The notes: a model not told the origin generated them from the letters alone. A stretch of 64,000 nt of DNA from Vibrio ruber DSM 16370 (GCF_900163965.1 NZ_FULE01000024.1:19519-83518); one strand, 5' to 3'; positions 8,858 to 19,680 are shown, counted from the stretch's first letter. Numbers and translations: made by a program.

Positions 8858-10360
8858 ATGAAAATTTTCGATAAGAAACAGATCTGGTTTGTCACGGGCT
8901 CCCAGCATCTGTACGGGCCAAAGGTTTTGCAGCGTGTTGCTGCTGATAGTCATGAGATGGTTGCCGGCCTCAATGCGGCAGCAGATATTTCAGTTGCTGT
9001 GGTTGAGCAGGAAGTGGTGAAAACACCGGATGAAATTCTCGAAGTGTGCCGCCGGGCAAACAATGATCCGGATTGTGTCGGACTGGTGTTGTGGATGCAC
9101 ACGTTTTCTCCTGCCAAAATGTGGATTGCCGGCCTGAGCCAGCTCAACAAGCCATTCTTGCATTTACACACCCAGTTCAATGCGGAGCTCCCGTGGCAAG
9201 ACATTGATATGGACTTTATGAACCTCAATCAGAGTGCGCATGGTTGCCGGGAGTTTGGTTTTATCGGAACCCGTCTGAATCTCAACCGGAAAGTGGTGAC
9301 CGGCCACTGGCAAAATGTGGCGGTGCACCGTCAGATTGATGACTGGTGTCGTGCGGCTGTCGGGGTTGCTGAAGCACAACAACTCAAAGTTGCGCGCTTT
9401 GGGGACAACATGCGCCAAGTGGCGGTGACGGAAGGTAATAAAGTTTCAGCTCAGATTCAATTCGGTTATGAAGTTCACGCTTATGGCTTGGGTGAACTGA
9501 GTGAGCGCGTCAATGCAGTCACTGACAGTGACGTGGCCGCACTGCTTGATGAATATGCTTCAACTTATGATATTGCGCCCGGATTACTCGATGACCGTGA
9601 CTCACTGGCGATCCTCAGACAGGAAGCCCGGCTGGAGTTGGGGATGGAGCAGTTTTTGACTGAGAAAGGTGCACGTGCGTTCGCCAATACATTTGAAAAT
9701 CTGACTGGCCTGACTAACCTCCCCGGACTGGCAACCCAACGCTTGATGGAAAAAGGCTACGGTTACGGTGGTGAGGGAGACTGGAAAACCGCAGCAATGG
9801 TGCGGATGATGAAAGTTATGGGGCAGGGTAAAGCCGGCGGCACCTCGTTTATGGAAGATTACACTTATAACTTTAGTGAACGGAGTCAGGTGCTTGGCGC
9901 GCATATGCTTGAGGTCTGTCCGTCGATTGCGACAGCGCGGCCGAAAATTGAGATTCACCGCCACACCATCGGCTGTGACTGCCCGATTGCGCGGATGATT
10001 TTCACCGGTAAGCCCGGTCCGGCGCTGAATGTCTCCGTGATTGATTTAGGCGATCGCTTCCGGATGCTGGTCAATACCGTTGATGCGGTGACTCCGCCTC
10101 AAGGGTTGCCGAATCTGCCGGTTGCTCACGCATTGTGGGAACCACACCCAAGTCTTGAAGTGGCAGCGACTGCCTGGATTTATGGCGGTGGGGCTCACCA
10201 CACGGTTTACAGTCAGGCGGTGACGGTTGATATGCTGTCGGATTATGCCGAGATTGCCGGTATTGAGATGGCGTTGATCGATCAGCAGACCAACTTACGT
10301 CAGTACAAACAGGATTTGAAACATAACAGCCTGTACTATCGGCTGAACGGCCAGATATAA
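8858..10360 (+). CDS. araA: L-arabinose isomerase AraA
   Basis: A 500-residue manganese-dependent isomerase converting L-arabinose to L-ribulose, the first step of catabolism. Length equals E. coli AraA. Family segments include [17 protein letters not shown] at the N-terminus, LEVCPSIA and the metal-site region [23 protein letters not shown] precedes the ATG and the gene sits 9 bp after araD. A GC-rich hairpin lies 8 bp after the stop. Confidence 0.96.
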   Translation: MKIFDKKQIWFVTGSQHLYGPKVLQRVAADSHEMVAGLNAAADISVAVVEQEVVKTPDEILEVCRRANNDPDCVGLVLWMHTFSPAKMWIAGLSQLNKPFLHLHTQFNAELPWQDIDMDFMNLNQSAHGCREFGFIGTRLNLNRKVVTGHWQNVAVHRQIDDWCRAAVGVAEAQQLKVARFGDNMRQVAVTEGNKVSAQIQFGYEVHAYGLGELSERVNAVTDSDVAALLDEYASTYDIAPGLLDDRDSLAILRQEARLELGMEQFLTEKGARAFANTFENLTGLTNLPGLATQRLMEKGYGYGGEGDWKTAAMVRMMKVMGQGKAGGTSFMEDYTYNFSERSQVLGAHMLEVCPSIATARPKIEIHRHTIGCDCPIARMIFTGKPGPALNVSVIDLGDRFRMLVNTVDAVTPPQGLPNLPVAHALWEPHPSLEVAATAWIYGGGAHHTVYSQAVTVDMLSDYAEIAGIEMALIDQQTNLRQYKQDLKHNSLYYRLNGQI

Positions 10361-10368
10361 AACCGATT

Positions 10369-10390
10369 GGTGCCTGCTATGGCAGGCACC
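10369..10390 (+). repeat. intercistronic hairpin after araA
   Basis: GGTGCCTGC and GCAGGCACC form a perfect 9-bp stem with a 4-nt loop. No T-tract follows, and the next gene starts 15 bp later with its own AAGGAG. It may limit read-through or set mRNA stability for the downstream gene. Confidence 0.65.
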
Positions 10391-10405
10391 TCATAAGGAG
10401 CCAAT

Positions 10406-10930
10406 GTGAAGATAGACCCGGATGAATTTCAGGTGTCTGATCGGGCACAGTTGTTTCATGATCACTGGCAGTTGGAAATCACCTCACATACACCAGTGGT
10501 ATTTCAGTTGTTCTCTCATAACAAATTGTTTTTTAGCGGTCAGCTAGAGTTAATCAATAACGATGAGGTGATCAATACCGAAGATTTTCACTGGCGGTTT
10601 CGAATCAAAGATAACCGGATTGAACAGTGGTGCAACGTGCAGCTTGAGGAAACCCTCTCACTAGGCATCATCTATTGCTTTCGGCCGGATGCGTTGGTGA
10701 TTGAATATATGGCACGCCACCGTGTGCCGACCCGTTTGGATATGCGACATAATATTCAGGCGATTCAGACCGAACATGGTTCTGAACCCCATTCTGTTGC
10801 TGATGTCAGGGGACGGCTGGAACAGTTACAGCACCAAAATAATGAGCGGCCGAGTGATTATCTGGTTGCTTCCGGAAATCAACATTTCAGAGAGGCATTT
10901 TCTGCCACACAGTGGATTTTTCTGTCATAG
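10406..10930 (+). CDS. unknown protein of the arabinose operon
   Basis: A 174-residue protein starting at GTG 10406, with AAGGAG 5 nt upstream. It has no signal peptide or membrane segment. The middle (for example VFQLFSHNKLFFSGQLELI and HWRFRIKDNRIEQWCNVQL) alternates hydrophobic and polar residues like a beta-sandwich, and the C-terminal third is more polar. I do not recognise a family. It lies between araA and araC in the same direction, so a role in arabinose or arabinoside use is possible, for instance sugar binding or mutarotation, but no catalytic motif supports this. Confidence 0.75.
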   Translation: MKIDPDEFQVSDRAQLFHDHWQLEITSHTPVVFQLFSHNKLFFSGQLELINNDEVINTEDFHWRFRIKDNRIEQWCNVQLEETLSLGIIYCFRPDALVIEYMARHRVPTRLDMRHNIQAIQTEHGSEPHSVADVRGRLEQLQHQNNERPSDYLVASGNQHFREAFSATQWIFLS

Positions 10931-10946
10931 CTGAGGTTTTTCAGTC

Positions 10947-10975
10947 GCTTGTGGGCGTGATGTAACTTGTATAAT
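10947..10975 (+). promoter_or_regulatory. candidate araC promoter
   Basis: A perfect TATAAT at 10970-10975 is preceded, 17 bp upstream, by a weak GCTTGT. It lies in the 152-bp gap before araC and would give a leader of about 100 nt. I did not find a convincing AraC or CRP site here. Confidence 0.45.
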
Positions 10976-11082
10976 CAACATATATGACACGTTTTTGCAC
11001 GAAATTGTGAAGTCCTAAATCGTATGGAATCTGAGAGTTAGCGTACACTCAGTGGTTAAAGGAAAGTAGTATAGGATGTAGG

Positions 11083-11919
11083 ATGCAAGACGATCCGCTT
11101 AAACCCGGGTATAACTTCGATGCGCATTTGGTGGCAGGGCTGACTCCGATTATTGAAGGAGACGAACTGGATTTTACCATTGACCGTCCCAATGGCATGA
11201 AAGGATATATTCTCAACCTGACCAGTAAAGGTGAGGGGACGCTTTTTTCCGGTGATCAGGCAATTAATGTCGGTCCCGGTGATTTACTGCTGTTTCCTCC
11301 GACAGCGGCTCACTATTACCATCGCAAAGCAGACAGTGTGTGCTGGTTTCATCGCTGGGTTTATTTTCGTCCCAGAGCCTTCTGGCATGACTGGCTGAGT
11401 TGGCAAGATGAGCAACACGGGGTGTATATCACCCGTGGGTTGGATCAAACCACCGTTCATCATCTGGAACGTTTATTCATCGATATCGAGTACACAGCCA
11501 AATCCGATGAACCTTACCGAAGTGATTTATCGATCAATCTGCTGGAACAGCTCCTGCTCCGTTGTAAGAGTTTACAACCTGATGTGGTCAGCAAGCCGCT
11601 CGATCCACGCGTGATTGAAGCAATGAATTATATGACGCAGAACCTCAATCAGGATTTCACCATGGAAATGGTAGCCTCTCACATCTGCCTGTCTCCTTCG
11701 CGGTTGGGGCATCTGTTCCGTGAAGAGATGTCGATGACGATTACACAATGGCGTGATGATCAGCGCATCAGCCGGGCCAAACAACTGCTGGTGACCACCA
11801 ACTATTCAGTCAATCAAATTGGTCGAATTGTCGGTTATACCGATCCCCTCTATTTTTCCCGGGTATTTAAACGTAAGTCGGGCGTCAGCCCCAAACGTTA
11901 TCGGGAGCAAATTACCTAA
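11083..11919 (+). CDS. araC: arabinose operon regulator AraC
   Basis: A 278-residue transcription factor that binds L-arabinose and switches between repression and activation of the ara promoters. The N-terminal cupin domain (about 1-165) has DPLKPGYNFDAHLVAGLTPI and GMKGYILNLT, close to E. coli AraC. The C-terminal pair of helix-turn-helix motifs is seen in SHICLSPSRLGHLFREE and YTDPLYFSRVFKRKSGVSP. Unlike E. coli, it is not divergent from araB but lies downstream of araA in the same direction, apparently with its own promoter. A symmetrical terminator follows. Confidence 0.95.
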   Translation: MQDDPLKPGYNFDAHLVAGLTPIIEGDELDFTIDRPNGMKGYILNLTSKGEGTLFSGDQAINVGPGDLLLFPPTAAHYYHRKADSVCWFHRWVYFRPRAFWHDWLSWQDEQHGVYITRGLDQTTVHHLERLFIDIEYTAKSDEPYRSDLSINLLEQLLLRCKSLQPDVVSKPLDPRVIEAMNYMTQNLNQDFTMEMVASHICLSPSRLGHLFREEMSMTITQWRDDQRISRAKQLLVTTNYSVNQIGRIVGYTDPLYFSRVFKRKSGVSPKRYREQIT

Positions 11920-11934
11920 GCCTGCCTTGCCTTA

Positions 11935-11959
11935 AGTTTCAGGGGCTCTCCCTGAAACT
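11935..11959. terminator. hairpin between convergent araC and EamA gene
   Basis: AGTTTCAGGG and CCCTGAAACT form a perfect 10-bp stem around a 5-nt loop. It overlaps the stop codon of the convergent exporter gene. T-tracts are short, so strength is uncertain. Confidence 0.6.
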
Positions 11960-12881
11960 ATGATTCCGTTTGTTGATGTGTATTGTCCCGTTTTGGCGTG
12001 AGCTGCTGAATGGTCAGTCCGGCAATAATACAGACCAGCCCAACAATGGTCGCCGGATGAATCTGCTCTTGGATGATCACGGATAATAACAGCAGTGAAA
12101 TAAACGGAGAGATAAAAATCAGGTTACTGATTCTGGCGGTGTGACGGGTACGTTTGAGTGCATTGAGCCAGAGAAAGAAGGTGATTCCCATTTCAAATAA
12201 ACCGACATAAACGGCACTGAGCCATCCTTGGGTTGTGATATGGTTCCAGCCGGCGCCTTCGTAAAGCGACAGAATCAACGTACAAGGCAGGGCGACCAGA
12301 AAACCCAGCAGCAGGCTAACGACCGGATCTGCGGTGTTACGGGTATTGAGAATCCAGAAGCCCGCCCACAGGAGCGTTGATGATAAGGCGAGTCCGACCC
12401 CGACGGGGCTGTCGAAATCAAGCGCAAGCAGATTGCCCCGGGTTGCAATCACTAACACTCCCAGATAACAGAGTGCAGCAGCGAAATAGTCTTGTTTGCG
12501 GATTTTCTGTTTGAGAAAAATGGCGGCCATGATCGTTAGCGTCATCGCCCAGCTATAGTTGATCGATTGTGCCTGAGATGCAGGAAGCAGGCGATAGGCC
12601 TGAAACAGAATCAGATAGTAGCTGAGTGGGTTGATCAATCCGGAAATGATGAAGTAGGTCGGATTGGCCGCAAACGTCGGTAAAATCAGGTGAAGTTGAC
12701 GCTGATATGCACAAATGACGACTAATGAGATGATCGAAATGACACAAGCGACGGTTAACATCTGAATCGGGGTCAGTTGTGCCAGTGTGAGCTTAAATGC
12801 CGTCGCGACGGTTGACCACAATAAGACCGCGGTCAGACCGAAGAGCAAAGCTTGTTTTTCATTGACTGTGCTGTTATTCAT
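11958..12881 (-). CDS. EamA/DMT-family membrane transporter
   Basis: A 307-residue inner-membrane protein with about ten hydrophobic segments in two repeats, typical of drug/metabolite transporters of the EamA class. LFGLTAVLLWSTVATAFKL at the N-terminus is the usual first helix, and the second repeat begins around GVGLALSSTLLWAGFWIL. Substrate cannot be told. A frame extends 17 codons upstream to 12932, but MNNSTVNEKQALLFG gives a normal short N-terminus, so 12881 is preferred; no strong ribosome site decides it. It is convergent with araC and separated from the next gene by about 260 bp without obvious features. Confidence 0.85.
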   Translation of the reverse strand: MNNSTVNEKQALLFGLTAVLLWSTVATAFKLTLAQLTPIQMLTVACVISIISLVVICAYQRQLHLILPTFAANPTYFIISGLINPLSYYLILFQAYRLLPASQAQSINYSWAMTLTIMAAIFLKQKIRKQDYFAAALCYLGVLVIATRGNLLALDFDSPVGVGLALSSTLLWAGFWILNTRNTADPVVSLLLGFLVALPCTLILSLYEGAGWNHITTQGWLSAVYVGLFEMGITFFLWLNALKRTRHTARISNLIFISPFISLLLLSVIIQEQIHPATIVGLVCIIAGLTIQQLTPKRDNTHQQTES

Positions 12882-13142
12882 TGCTGGTAAGCCGTGTTTT
12901 CCACCATTGACTCGATTGCCTGAGCATAACATAAGCTTCAGCCAACCATGTTATTTGTGTCATATAAACAATAAATCCAACAGTTACAACAGGATGAGTT
13001 TATGGGATGTTGATCGCATGACCAATGGATGTGATTCGGATGATTGGCGATTTGAGGTAAGGTTTTCGGGCAAAGAATAGCCACTTTCACAATCGTTGAT
13101 AAGTGTGGGTCAATAGAGTTGAGCATTGAGAAGGGAAAGATC

Positions 13143-13376
13143 ATGGCGGATGAGAAATCCGGTGGGAAAATTTTAGGGCTCTGTCCGTTATGTGGTCCGA
13201 CGGAACTGGTCTCCCGGCTAAGAAATATTCATCTGCTCGGGCAAACCGGGATGGTGATGGGGATTGTCGTCATAACTTGCAGGCGCTGCCAACAGGTTGT
13301 ACATGTGCCCGATGAATCGCTGGAATCTGTCAATACAGCCTATGCCCGGCTCACAACCTCTGAACTCAGTGGCTAG
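13143..13376 (+). CDS. small zinc-ribbon protein
   Basis: A 77-residue cytoplasmic protein with two Cys pairs, CPLCG near residue 15 and CRRCQ near residue 50, spaced as in a zinc ribbon. AGAAGGGAAAG precedes the ATG at 13143; the frame opens further upstream only at a TTG. It lies before rmuC in the same direction. It looks conserved rather than accessory, but I cannot assign a role. Confidence 0.7.
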   Translation: MADEKSGGKILGLCPLCGPTELVSRLRNIHLLGQTGMVMGIVVITCRRCQQVVHVPDESLESVNTAYARLTTSELSG

Positions 13377-13469
13377 TTTGGCGAAGCTGTACCGCAAATC
13401 TACTGGACATTGATCCAGTCCGGCAATACCATTTTCAGTTCTATATGCTGAGATACAGAATTGATTCCC

Positions 13470-15026
13470 ATGATGCAATGGATTATTGAAAACCAATCCC
13501 TACTGGTAATGTCTGCTCTCTGTATTGTCGGTTCTGCCGGCATAACGGGCTGGTGGATGAAGCAAAAGATGCAACTGCAATTCAGCCAGTTGCAGCAACA
13601 GCTGGTGAGTCAACAGCAACTTCACGAACAAGTTTTGAGTCAGGTCACGACACAATTGCGGCAAACACAAGCTGAGCTGCACGAATCAGAGGATGCGCAT
13701 GATCTGGCAATGACCGAGCTGAAACAGCTGCATGGTCAGCATATGGCTGCCACTGAAAAACTCGGGCAAATGGCGGCCTTACAGCAAGAGCGGACGCAGT
13801 TGAATGATGAGCTGGTACTGCTGCGGGAGAAGAACGCGCAATTACAAGGCGAGCTTCGGGAACAGGAAGCGCGACATCAAGCCCAGATGGTTGCCAGTCA
13901 GGAAAAATTACAGTTACTGGAACGTGCCGAAGAACGCTTGAAGCAACAGTTTGAACAGTTGGCGAATCAGTTGTTTGAGGTGAAAACAGCCAAGGTGGAT
14001 CAGCAGAATAAACAGAGTCTGGAAGGTTTGCTGAATCCGCTGAAATTGCAACTGGAAGGGTTTAAAAAACAGGTCAACGACAGCTTCAGTCAGGAAGCGA
14101 AGGAACGTCATACACTGGTTCATGAGTTGAAGAATCTGCAACGCCTCAATGAGCAGATGGCAAAAGAAGCGTTGAATCTGACGCAGGCACTCAAAGGCGA
14201 TAACAAACAACAAGGGAACTGGGGTGAAGTTGTGTTAGCCCGGGTTTTGGCGGAATCAGGGCTACGTGAAGGTCACGAGTATCAGACGCAGGTCAGCTTG
14301 CAAAATGAAGCGGGCAAGCGCTACCAACCGGATGTTATTGTCAATCTGCCGAGTGAAAAGCAGGTGGTGATCGACTCAAAAATGGCGCTGGTGGCTTATG
14401 AGCGTTACTTCCATGCTGAGAGTGACGTAGAGCGAGATAAAGCCCTTGGTGAACACTTACTTGCGCTACGCTCTCATATCAAAGGACTGAGCAAAAAAGA
14501 TTACCAGCAGTTACAAGGCATTCAGACGCTGGATTATGTGTTGATGTTTATTCCGGTCGAACCGGCCTTCCAATTGGCAATTCAGGCGGATCCTGCTTTA
14601 GTCAAAGATGCGATGGAACAAAACATTATTATTGTCAGTCCAACCACTTTACTGGTTGCTTTACGAACCATTGATAATTTATGGCGCAATGAATATCAGA
14701 ATCAAAATGCTCAGCGCATTGCCGAGAAAGCCGCAAAACTCTATGACAAATTACGTTTATTTGTTGATGACATGGACACGCTGGGCAGTGCCATAGACAA
14801 AGCCGGACAGAGTTATCAGAGTGCCATGAATAAGCTGTCGAGCGGGCGTGGTAACGCCATTCGTCAGGCAGAAAGCTTTAAGCAACTGGGCGTTGAGGTG
14901 AAACGTTCGATTGCTTCCCGGTGGGTTGATGAGTCTCAGCGAGCTATTGCTGACACGTCGTTGTCCGAAGCAACGGAATCAACGCCGGATGAAGAAAGCG
15001 AGCCTGAGCAACCGCTGTCGTCATAG
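13470..15026 (+). CDS. rmuC: DNA recombination protein RmuC
   Basis: A 518-residue protein with one N-terminal membrane helix (about residues 6-25), a Q/E-rich coiled coil to about residue 190 and the RmuC nuclease-like domain after it. Domain landmarks are QGNWGEVVLARVLAESGL and QPDVIVNLPSEKQVVIDSKM, the latter carrying the D-x-K type active-site pattern. RmuC limits inversions at short repeats in E. coli. Start codons ATG 13470 and 13473 are adjacent and neither has a clear ribosome site. It precedes ubiE, as in other Vibrios. Confidence 0.9.
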   Translation: MMQWIIENQSLLVMSALCIVGSAGITGWWMKQKMQLQFSQLQQQLVSQQQLHEQVLSQVTTQLRQTQAELHESEDAHDLAMTELKQLHGQHMAATEKLGQMAALQQERTQLNDELVLLREKNAQLQGELREQEARHQAQMVASQEKLQLLERAEERLKQQFEQLANQLFEVKTAKVDQQNKQSLEGLLNPLKLQLEGFKKQVNDSFSQEAKERHTLVHELKNLQRLNEQMAKEALNLTQALKGDNKQQGNWGEVVLARVLAESGLREGHEYQTQVSLQNEAGKRYQPDVIVNLPSEKQVVIDSKMALVAYERYFHAESDVERDKALGEHLLALRSHIKGLSKKDYQQLQGIQTLDYVLMFIPVEPAFQLAIQADPALVKDAMEQNIIIVSPTTLLVALRTIDNLWRNEYQNQNAQRIAEKAAKLYDKLRLFVDDMDTLGSAIDKAGQSYQSAMNKLSSGRGNAIRQAESFKQLGVEVKRSIASRWVDESQRAIADTSLSEATESTPDEESEPEQPLSS

Positions 15027-15213
15027 CTATTGTCTGCGTGCCCGTCGGTATAAAATCTGCCGATTGCTGAAAGACATCCGACAGGGGATACAGTAAACTA
15101 GCGCAACCAATCAGTCGGCCACATGAGTTTATCAAACATCTGTTTATTCAGCATTATGGATGATGTGGTAAGGTGTGTGTGGCTTATATTCGTTATGCAA
15201 GGTAGGTAAAGGC

Positions 15214-15981
15214 GTGCAATCTGAAAAAATGGCAGAAAATCAAGAAACCACCCATTTTGGTTTTGAAACCGTCGCCAAAGCGGAGAAAGCGCATAAAGTG
15301 GCAGAAGTTTTTCATTCCGTTGCTGCAAAGTACGACATCATGAATGATTTGATGTCCGGTGGGATTCATCGGCTATGGAAACGATTTACGATTGATTGCA
15401 GCGGTGTCCGTGCCGGGCAGCGAATTCTGGATCTCGGTGGTGGTACGGGTGATTTGACAGCAAAATTTTCACGAATCGTGGGTGACACTGGGCATGTCGT
15501 CTTGGCAGATATCAATAATTCAATGTTATGTGTCGGCCGGGATAAACTGCGCGATAGTGGCATTGTCGGTAATGTGCATTATGTTCAGGCGAATGCGGAA
15601 GAACTGCCGTTTCCCGATAATTATTTTGATTGCATCACGATCAGCTTTTGCCTGCGCAATGTCACAGATAAAGACCAAGCGCTCCGCTCGATGTTTCGGG
15701 TTCTGAAACCCGGCGGACGTCTGTTGGTGTTGGAATTTTCCAAACCGGTGTTTGAACCGTTGTCTAAAATTTATGATACCTATTCATTCCATCTCCTGCC
15801 GAAGATGGGCCAGCTCATCGCCAATGATGCTGACAGCTACCGTTATCTTGCTGAGTCGATTCGGATGCACCCGGATCAGGACACGTTAAAAGGCATGATG
15901 ATCGATGCCGGTTTTGAGCAAGTAAGTTATTACAATCTGACTGCGGGTATTGTGGCACTTCACCGTGGTTATAAATTCTGA
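15214..15981 (+). CDS. ubiE: ubiquinone/menaquinone methyltransferase UbiE
   Basis: A 255-residue SAM-dependent C-methyltransferase acting on demethylmenaquinone and the ubiquinone precursor DDMQH2. SAM motif I is [12 protein letters not shown], and [20 protein letters not shown] is the family's N-terminal signature. The chosen start is a GTG at 15214 with AAGGTAGG upstream; an ATG five codons later (15229) lacks a ribosome site but gives a normal protein too. It begins the cluster ubiE-ubiJ-ubiB-tatABC. Confidence 0.93.
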   Translation: MQSEKMAENQETTHFGFETVAKAEKAHKVAEVFHSVAAKYDIMNDLMSGGIHRLWKRFTIDCSGVRAGQRILDLGGGTGDLTAKFSRIVGDTGHVVLADINNSMLCVGRDKLRDSGIVGNVHYVQANAEELPFPDNYFDCITISFCLRNVTDKDQALRSMFRVLKPGGRLLVLEFSKPVFEPLSKIYDTYSFHLLPKMGQLIANDADSYRYLAESIRMHPDQDTLKGMMIDAGFEQVSYYNLTAGIVALHRGYKF

Positions 15982-15994
15982 CAAGGCGGTGTCT

Positions 15995-16600
15995 ATGCCA
16001 TTCGCTCCTTTACTGACCGCAACGATTGAAACCATCCTGAACCGACTGATTCAGGATAACCCGCTTCTGATCCGTCAATTCGCTCGCCTGAAAGGCAATG
16101 TGATTCAGGTCCACCTGAAAGAACTCGATCAAACGCTGACGTTTGTTTTCAGTCAGCAAATTGATGTATTGGCGCGATACGAAGGCACACCGGATTGTTA
16201 TCTCTCTCTGACCTTATCGATCCTGCCACAGCTGCGGGAGCAGGCAAATATCACCCAACTGATCAAACAGGATAAGCTGATTCTGGAAGGTGATATCCAA
16301 CTGGCGCAGAAGTTTTCACAACTGATGACGGACTGCAAGCCGGATTGGGAAGAGTGGTTGTCACGCCTGAGCGGGGATGTTGTCGCACATACGGTCACTC
16401 AGGCCGCCAAAGATTTGAGGCATTTCCTGCAAACGCAACATCAGCGCCACCAATCTCATATTGCACAAGTCTTAACGGAAGAGTGGCGTATTGCTCCTGG
16501 CCCGCTTGAGGTGGCTGATTTTTGTGATCGGGTTGATGAAGTAAACAGTCAGTTATCCCGGCTTGAAAGCCGGATTCAGTCTCTGACGGAGAAACTATGA
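15995..16600 (+). CDS. ubiJ: ubiquinone biosynthesis accessory factor UbiJ
   Basis: A 201-residue protein, equal in length to E. coli UbiJ, with an N-terminal SCP2 lipid-binding domain and a C-terminal coiled coil ([19 protein letters not shown]). It organises the soluble Ubi complex and binds hydrophobic quinone intermediates. AAGGCGG precedes the ATG at 15995. The stop overlaps the ubiB start by ATGA, indicating translational coupling. Confidence 0.88.
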   Translation: MPFAPLLTATIETILNRLIQDNPLLIRQFARLKGNVIQVHLKELDQTLTFVFSQQIDVLARYEGTPDCYLSLTLSILPQLREQANITQLIKQDKLILEGDIQLAQKFSQLMTDCKPDWEEWLSRLSGDVVAHTVTQAAKDLRHFLQTQHQRHQSHIAQVLTEEWRIAPGPLEVADFCDRVDEVNSQLSRLESRIQSLTEKL

Positions 16601-18234
16601 CGCCAACAGAAATCAAGCGGTTGTACCGTATTATCAAGGTACAGCTGGAATATGGTCTTGATGAATTCCTCCCCGATCATCATTTATTCCGAGCCCCATT
16701 ACTCGCACGGAAATCGCTGTTCTGGCTGCGGAATCGTTATCCGGAGAAACCGTTAGGAGAGCGCTTGCGTCTGGCGCTTCAGGAGTTGGGACCCGTCTGG
16801 ATTAAGTTTGGTCAGATGATGTCTACCCGACGGGATCTGTTTCCCCCGCATATCGCGGATCAACTGGCGCTGCTACAGGATAAAGTCTCACCGTTTGACG
16901 GTCATTTAGCGAAGCAACAGATTGAAAAAGCGTTGGGTGGTGCGGTAGAAACTTGGTTCGATGATTTTTCGGTTGAACCGCTGGCCTCAGCATCGATCGC
17001 TCAGGTGCATACTGCAACATTGAAATCCAACGGTCGTGAGGTGGTGCTCAAAGTGATTCGTCCTGATATCAAGCCGGTGATTGCCGCGGATATCAAACTG
17101 ATGTATCGGATGGCTCGTCTCGTTGCCAAAGCACTGCCCGAAACACGGCGTTTAAAGCCGGTTGAAGTGGTTCGGGAATATGAGAAAACGTTGCAGGATG
17201 AACTCGATTTACGTCGGGAAGCCGCAAATGCTATTCAGTTGCGACGTAATTTCGAGGGCAGCGAAGAGCTCTATATTCCTGAGGTGATTTCTGAATATAG
17301 CAGTGAAACCTTGATGGTCTCAGAGCGCATCTATGGGATTCAGGTCTCGGATATGGAAGCACTAGAGGCAAACGGCACCAATATGCAGTTGTTGGCGGAA
17401 CGTGGTGTCAGTGTGTTCTTTACGCAGGTGTTCAGAGATAGCTTTTTTCATGCTGACATGCATCCGGGCAACGTTTTTGTCCAGCCGGCTCATCCTGAAA
17501 ATCCGCAATGGATCGGGTTGGATTGTGGTATTGTCGGAACGCTGAACAAAGAAGATAAACGTTATCTGGCAGAAAATTTTCTGGCGTTTTTTAATCGTGA
17601 TTACCGACGCGTTGCCGAACTGCATGTCGAGTCCGGTTGGGTACCATATGATACGGATATTGATGCATTCGAAAGTGCCATCCGGGTGGTGTGCGAACCG
17701 ATTTTTGCCAAGCCGCTGTGTGAGATTTCATTCGGCCATGTGTTATTGAACCTATTTAACACGGCGCGTCGTTTCAATATGGAAGTCCAGCCGCAACTGG
17801 TACTGTTGCAAAAAACGTTATTGTATGTGGAAGGTTTGGGGCGGCAGTTATATCCTCAACTTGATCTATGGCAAACAGCCAAGCCGTTTTTGGAACGGTG
17901 GATGGTTGATCAGGTCGGGCCGGGGGCGGTATTACGGTCTATCCGTGAAAAGGCACCATTCTGGGCGGAAAAACTCCCCGAGTTACCGGAGCTGGTTTAC
18001 GAAAGTCTCAAGCAAGGGTGCGTGATGAATCAACGAGTCAATGCACTGTATCAGGATTACCGTCAGGTGAAACGGGATCAGGCCAGAGGCAAGTTTTTCT
18101 TAGGGATTGGGGCAACCGCACTGATCTGTTCGGCGGTCTTTTTGGCGAATGGGCAAGAGCCGCATTTGTCAATCAGTACTGCTGTCGTGGGCGGTATGTC
18201 CTGGTTAATCAGTTGGATGTTCTACCGTCGGTAA
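16597..18234 (+). CDS. ubiB: ubiquinone biosynthesis atypical kinase UbiB
   Basis: A 545-residue member of the ABC1/ADCK/UbiB atypical kinase family, anchored in the inner membrane by two C-terminal helices. The family KxGQ motif is in [16 protein letters not shown], the A-rich loop in [11 protein letters not shown], the catalytic loop in [11 protein letters not shown] and the metal site in LDCGIVG. It probably uses ATP to help extract quinone precursors for the Ubi complex. It follows ubiJ with a 4-bp overlap and precedes tatA by about 45 bp. Confidence 0.95.
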   Translation: MTPTEIKRLYRIIKVQLEYGLDEFLPDHHLFRAPLLARKSLFWLRNRYPEKPLGERLRLALQELGPVWIKFGQMMSTRRDLFPPHIADQLALLQDKVSPFDGHLAKQQIEKALGGAVETWFDDFSVEPLASASIAQVHTATLKSNGREVVLKVIRPDIKPVIAADIKLMYRMARLVAKALPETRRLKPVEVVREYEKTLQDELDLRREAANAIQLRRNFEGSEELYIPEVISEYSSETLMVSERIYGIQVSDMEALEANGTNMQLLAERGVSVFFTQVFRDSFFHADMHPGNVFVQPAHPENPQWIGLDCGIVGTLNKEDKRYLAENFLAFFNRDYRRVAELHVESGWVPYDTDIDAFESAIRVVCEPIFAKPLCEISFGHVLLNLFNTARRFNMEVQPQLVLLQKTLLYVEGLGRQLYPQLDLWQTAKPFLERWMVDQVGPGAVLRSIREKAPFWAEKLPELPELVYESLKQGCVMNQRVNALYQDYRQVKRDQARGKFFLGIGATALICSAVFLANGQEPHLSISTAVVGGMSWLISWMFYRR

Positions 18235-18278
18235 GCGTATCTGCTGAGCGGTTTGGCGAAGCATAAAAGGATAGTGAT

Positions 18279-18500
18279 ATGGGTGGTATTGGCATTACGG
18301 AATTACTGATTATTGCGGCCATTGTGGTGTTACTGTTCGGCACGAAAAAATTGCGGAGCATGGGCAGTGACTTAGGCAGTGCCGTGAAAGGTTTTAGAAA
18401 AGCGATGGATGAAGAGCCTGAAGAAGCGAAGCGTGAAAAGCAGGATCAAACGCAACAGAAATCCGCGTCTTCTACGCAGAACCATCAAGACAAAGAGTAG
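18279..18500 (+). CDS. tatA: Sec-independent translocase subunit TatA
   Basis: A 73-residue protein with one N-terminal membrane helix ([16 protein letters not shown]), the F-G-x-K hinge ([10 protein letters not shown]) and an amphipathic helix ([17 protein letters not shown]) followed by a polar tail. It multimerises to form the passage for folded, twin-arginine proteins. It is the first gene of tatABC, with AAGGATAG before the ATG. Confidence 0.95.
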   Translation: MGGIGITELLIIAAIVVLLFGTKKLRSMGSDLGSAVKGFRKAMDEEPEEAKREKQDQTQQKSASSTQNHQDKE

Positions 18501-18506
18501 TTCGGC

Positions 18507-18830
18507 GTGTTTGATATCGGTTTTTGGGAGCTGGTATTAATCTCGGTGATTGCGCTGGTTGTTTTGGGGCCGGAGCGCTTACCACATGCGATTCGAAGTA
18601 TCGCCCGTATGGTTGCGTCTGTGAAAAAAATTGCTAACAGTGTGCAGCATGAATTGTCTCAAGAGTTGCAGATACAAGAGCTCAAAGACAAGCATCGACA
18701 AGCTGAGCAAACCAAAGTGAACGAACCATTTCCCGAGTTACATCAGTCGCATCAATCTGTGGATACCACCACACGTGACGTTGAGCAACCGTCAACGCAT
18801 GATGATCGTGCAGAGAAACAGTCGAAATAA
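18507..18830 (+). CDS. tatB: Sec-independent translocase subunit TatB
   Basis: A 107-residue protein that forms the signal-peptide receptor with TatC. The N-terminus FDIGFWELVLISVIALVVLGPERLP is diagnostic, including the glutamate near residue 8 and the GPERLP hinge. The start is a GTG, 6 bp after tatA. The tail is short compared with E. coli TatB (171 aa), which is tolerated in the family. It lies between tatA and tatC. Confidence 0.93.
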   Translation: MFDIGFWELVLISVIALVVLGPERLPHAIRSIARMVASVKKIANSVQHELSQELQIQELKDKHRQAEQTKVNEPFPELHQSHQSVDTTTRDVEQPSTHDDRAEKQSK

Positions 18831-18912
18831 GTCGTCAAAATAGCCGTGATGCGCATGTTGCTTAAACTGGTTTTTCTGACGTCATCTGTCCCTGACGTAA
18901 CATGGAGTCAAT

Positions 18913-19653
18913 ATGTCGTCTGATGAGCAAACTCAACCTTTCATTGGTCACCTGCTCGAGTTACGTAACCGATTATTACGTTGCATCGTGGCTGTTATCA
19001 CTGTATTTCTCGGTTTAGTCTACTTTGCGAATCATATCTATGAGTTTATTGCCCGGCCGTTAATTGAGCGGCTACCCGCCGGTGCAACCATGATCGCCAC
19101 CGATGTTGCCTCGCCTTTTTTTACCCCGCTTAAGCTGACATTGATTGTTTCGCTGTTTATAACGGTACCGTATCTGCTTTACCAAATATGGGCTTTTGTT
19201 GCGCCGGGATTGTACAAACATGAACGTAAGATGGTCATGCCCCTGATATTGTCGAGTTCAATCCTGTTTTATGCTGGTGTCGCATTTGCGTATTTTGTCG
19301 TTTTCCCTTTGATCTTTGGCTTCTTTACCGCGATTTCACTGGACGGGGTTGCTTTTGCGACCGACATTGCCAGCTATCTTGATTTTGTGTTGGCGCTATT
19401 TTTAGCGTTCGGGATTGCGTTTGAAGTGCCGGTGGCAATCATGTTGCTTTGCTGGACGGGCGCAACAACACCAAGAGCACTTCAACAAAAACGACCTTAC
19501 ATTATTGTCGGAGCATTTGTGGTCGGGATGCTGTTGACGCCACCGGATATCATTTCTCAGACGTTACTGGCTGTTCCCATCTGTTTACTGTTTGAAGTCG
19601 GTGTTTTTTGTGCCCGGTTTTATTGCAAGACAGCATCAGATCACTCGCAGTAG
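18913..19653 (+). CDS. tatC: Sec-independent translocase subunit TatC
   Basis: A 246-residue inner-membrane protein with six hydrophobic segments. The cytoplasmic N-terminus [18 protein letters not shown] carries the conserved H-L-x-E-L-R element that binds the twin-arginine signal, and [21 protein letters not shown] is the conserved last region. AACATGGAGT precedes the ATG. It ends the tatABC operon and is convergent with tatD, with only 27 bp between. Confidence 0.95.
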   Translation: MSSDEQTQPFIGHLLELRNRLLRCIVAVITVFLGLVYFANHIYEFIARPLIERLPAGATMIATDVASPFFTPLKLTLIVSLFITVPYLLYQIWAFVAPGLYKHERKMVMPLILSSSILFYAGVAFAYFVVFPLIFGFFTAISLDGVAFATDIASYLDFVLALFLAFGIAFEVPVAIMLLCWTGATTPRALQQKRPYIIVGAFVVGMLLTPPDIISQTLLAVPICLLFEVGVFCARFYCKTASDHSQ

Positions 19654-19680
19654 AGTCAGTCGAGATGGCTGACTCATCAT

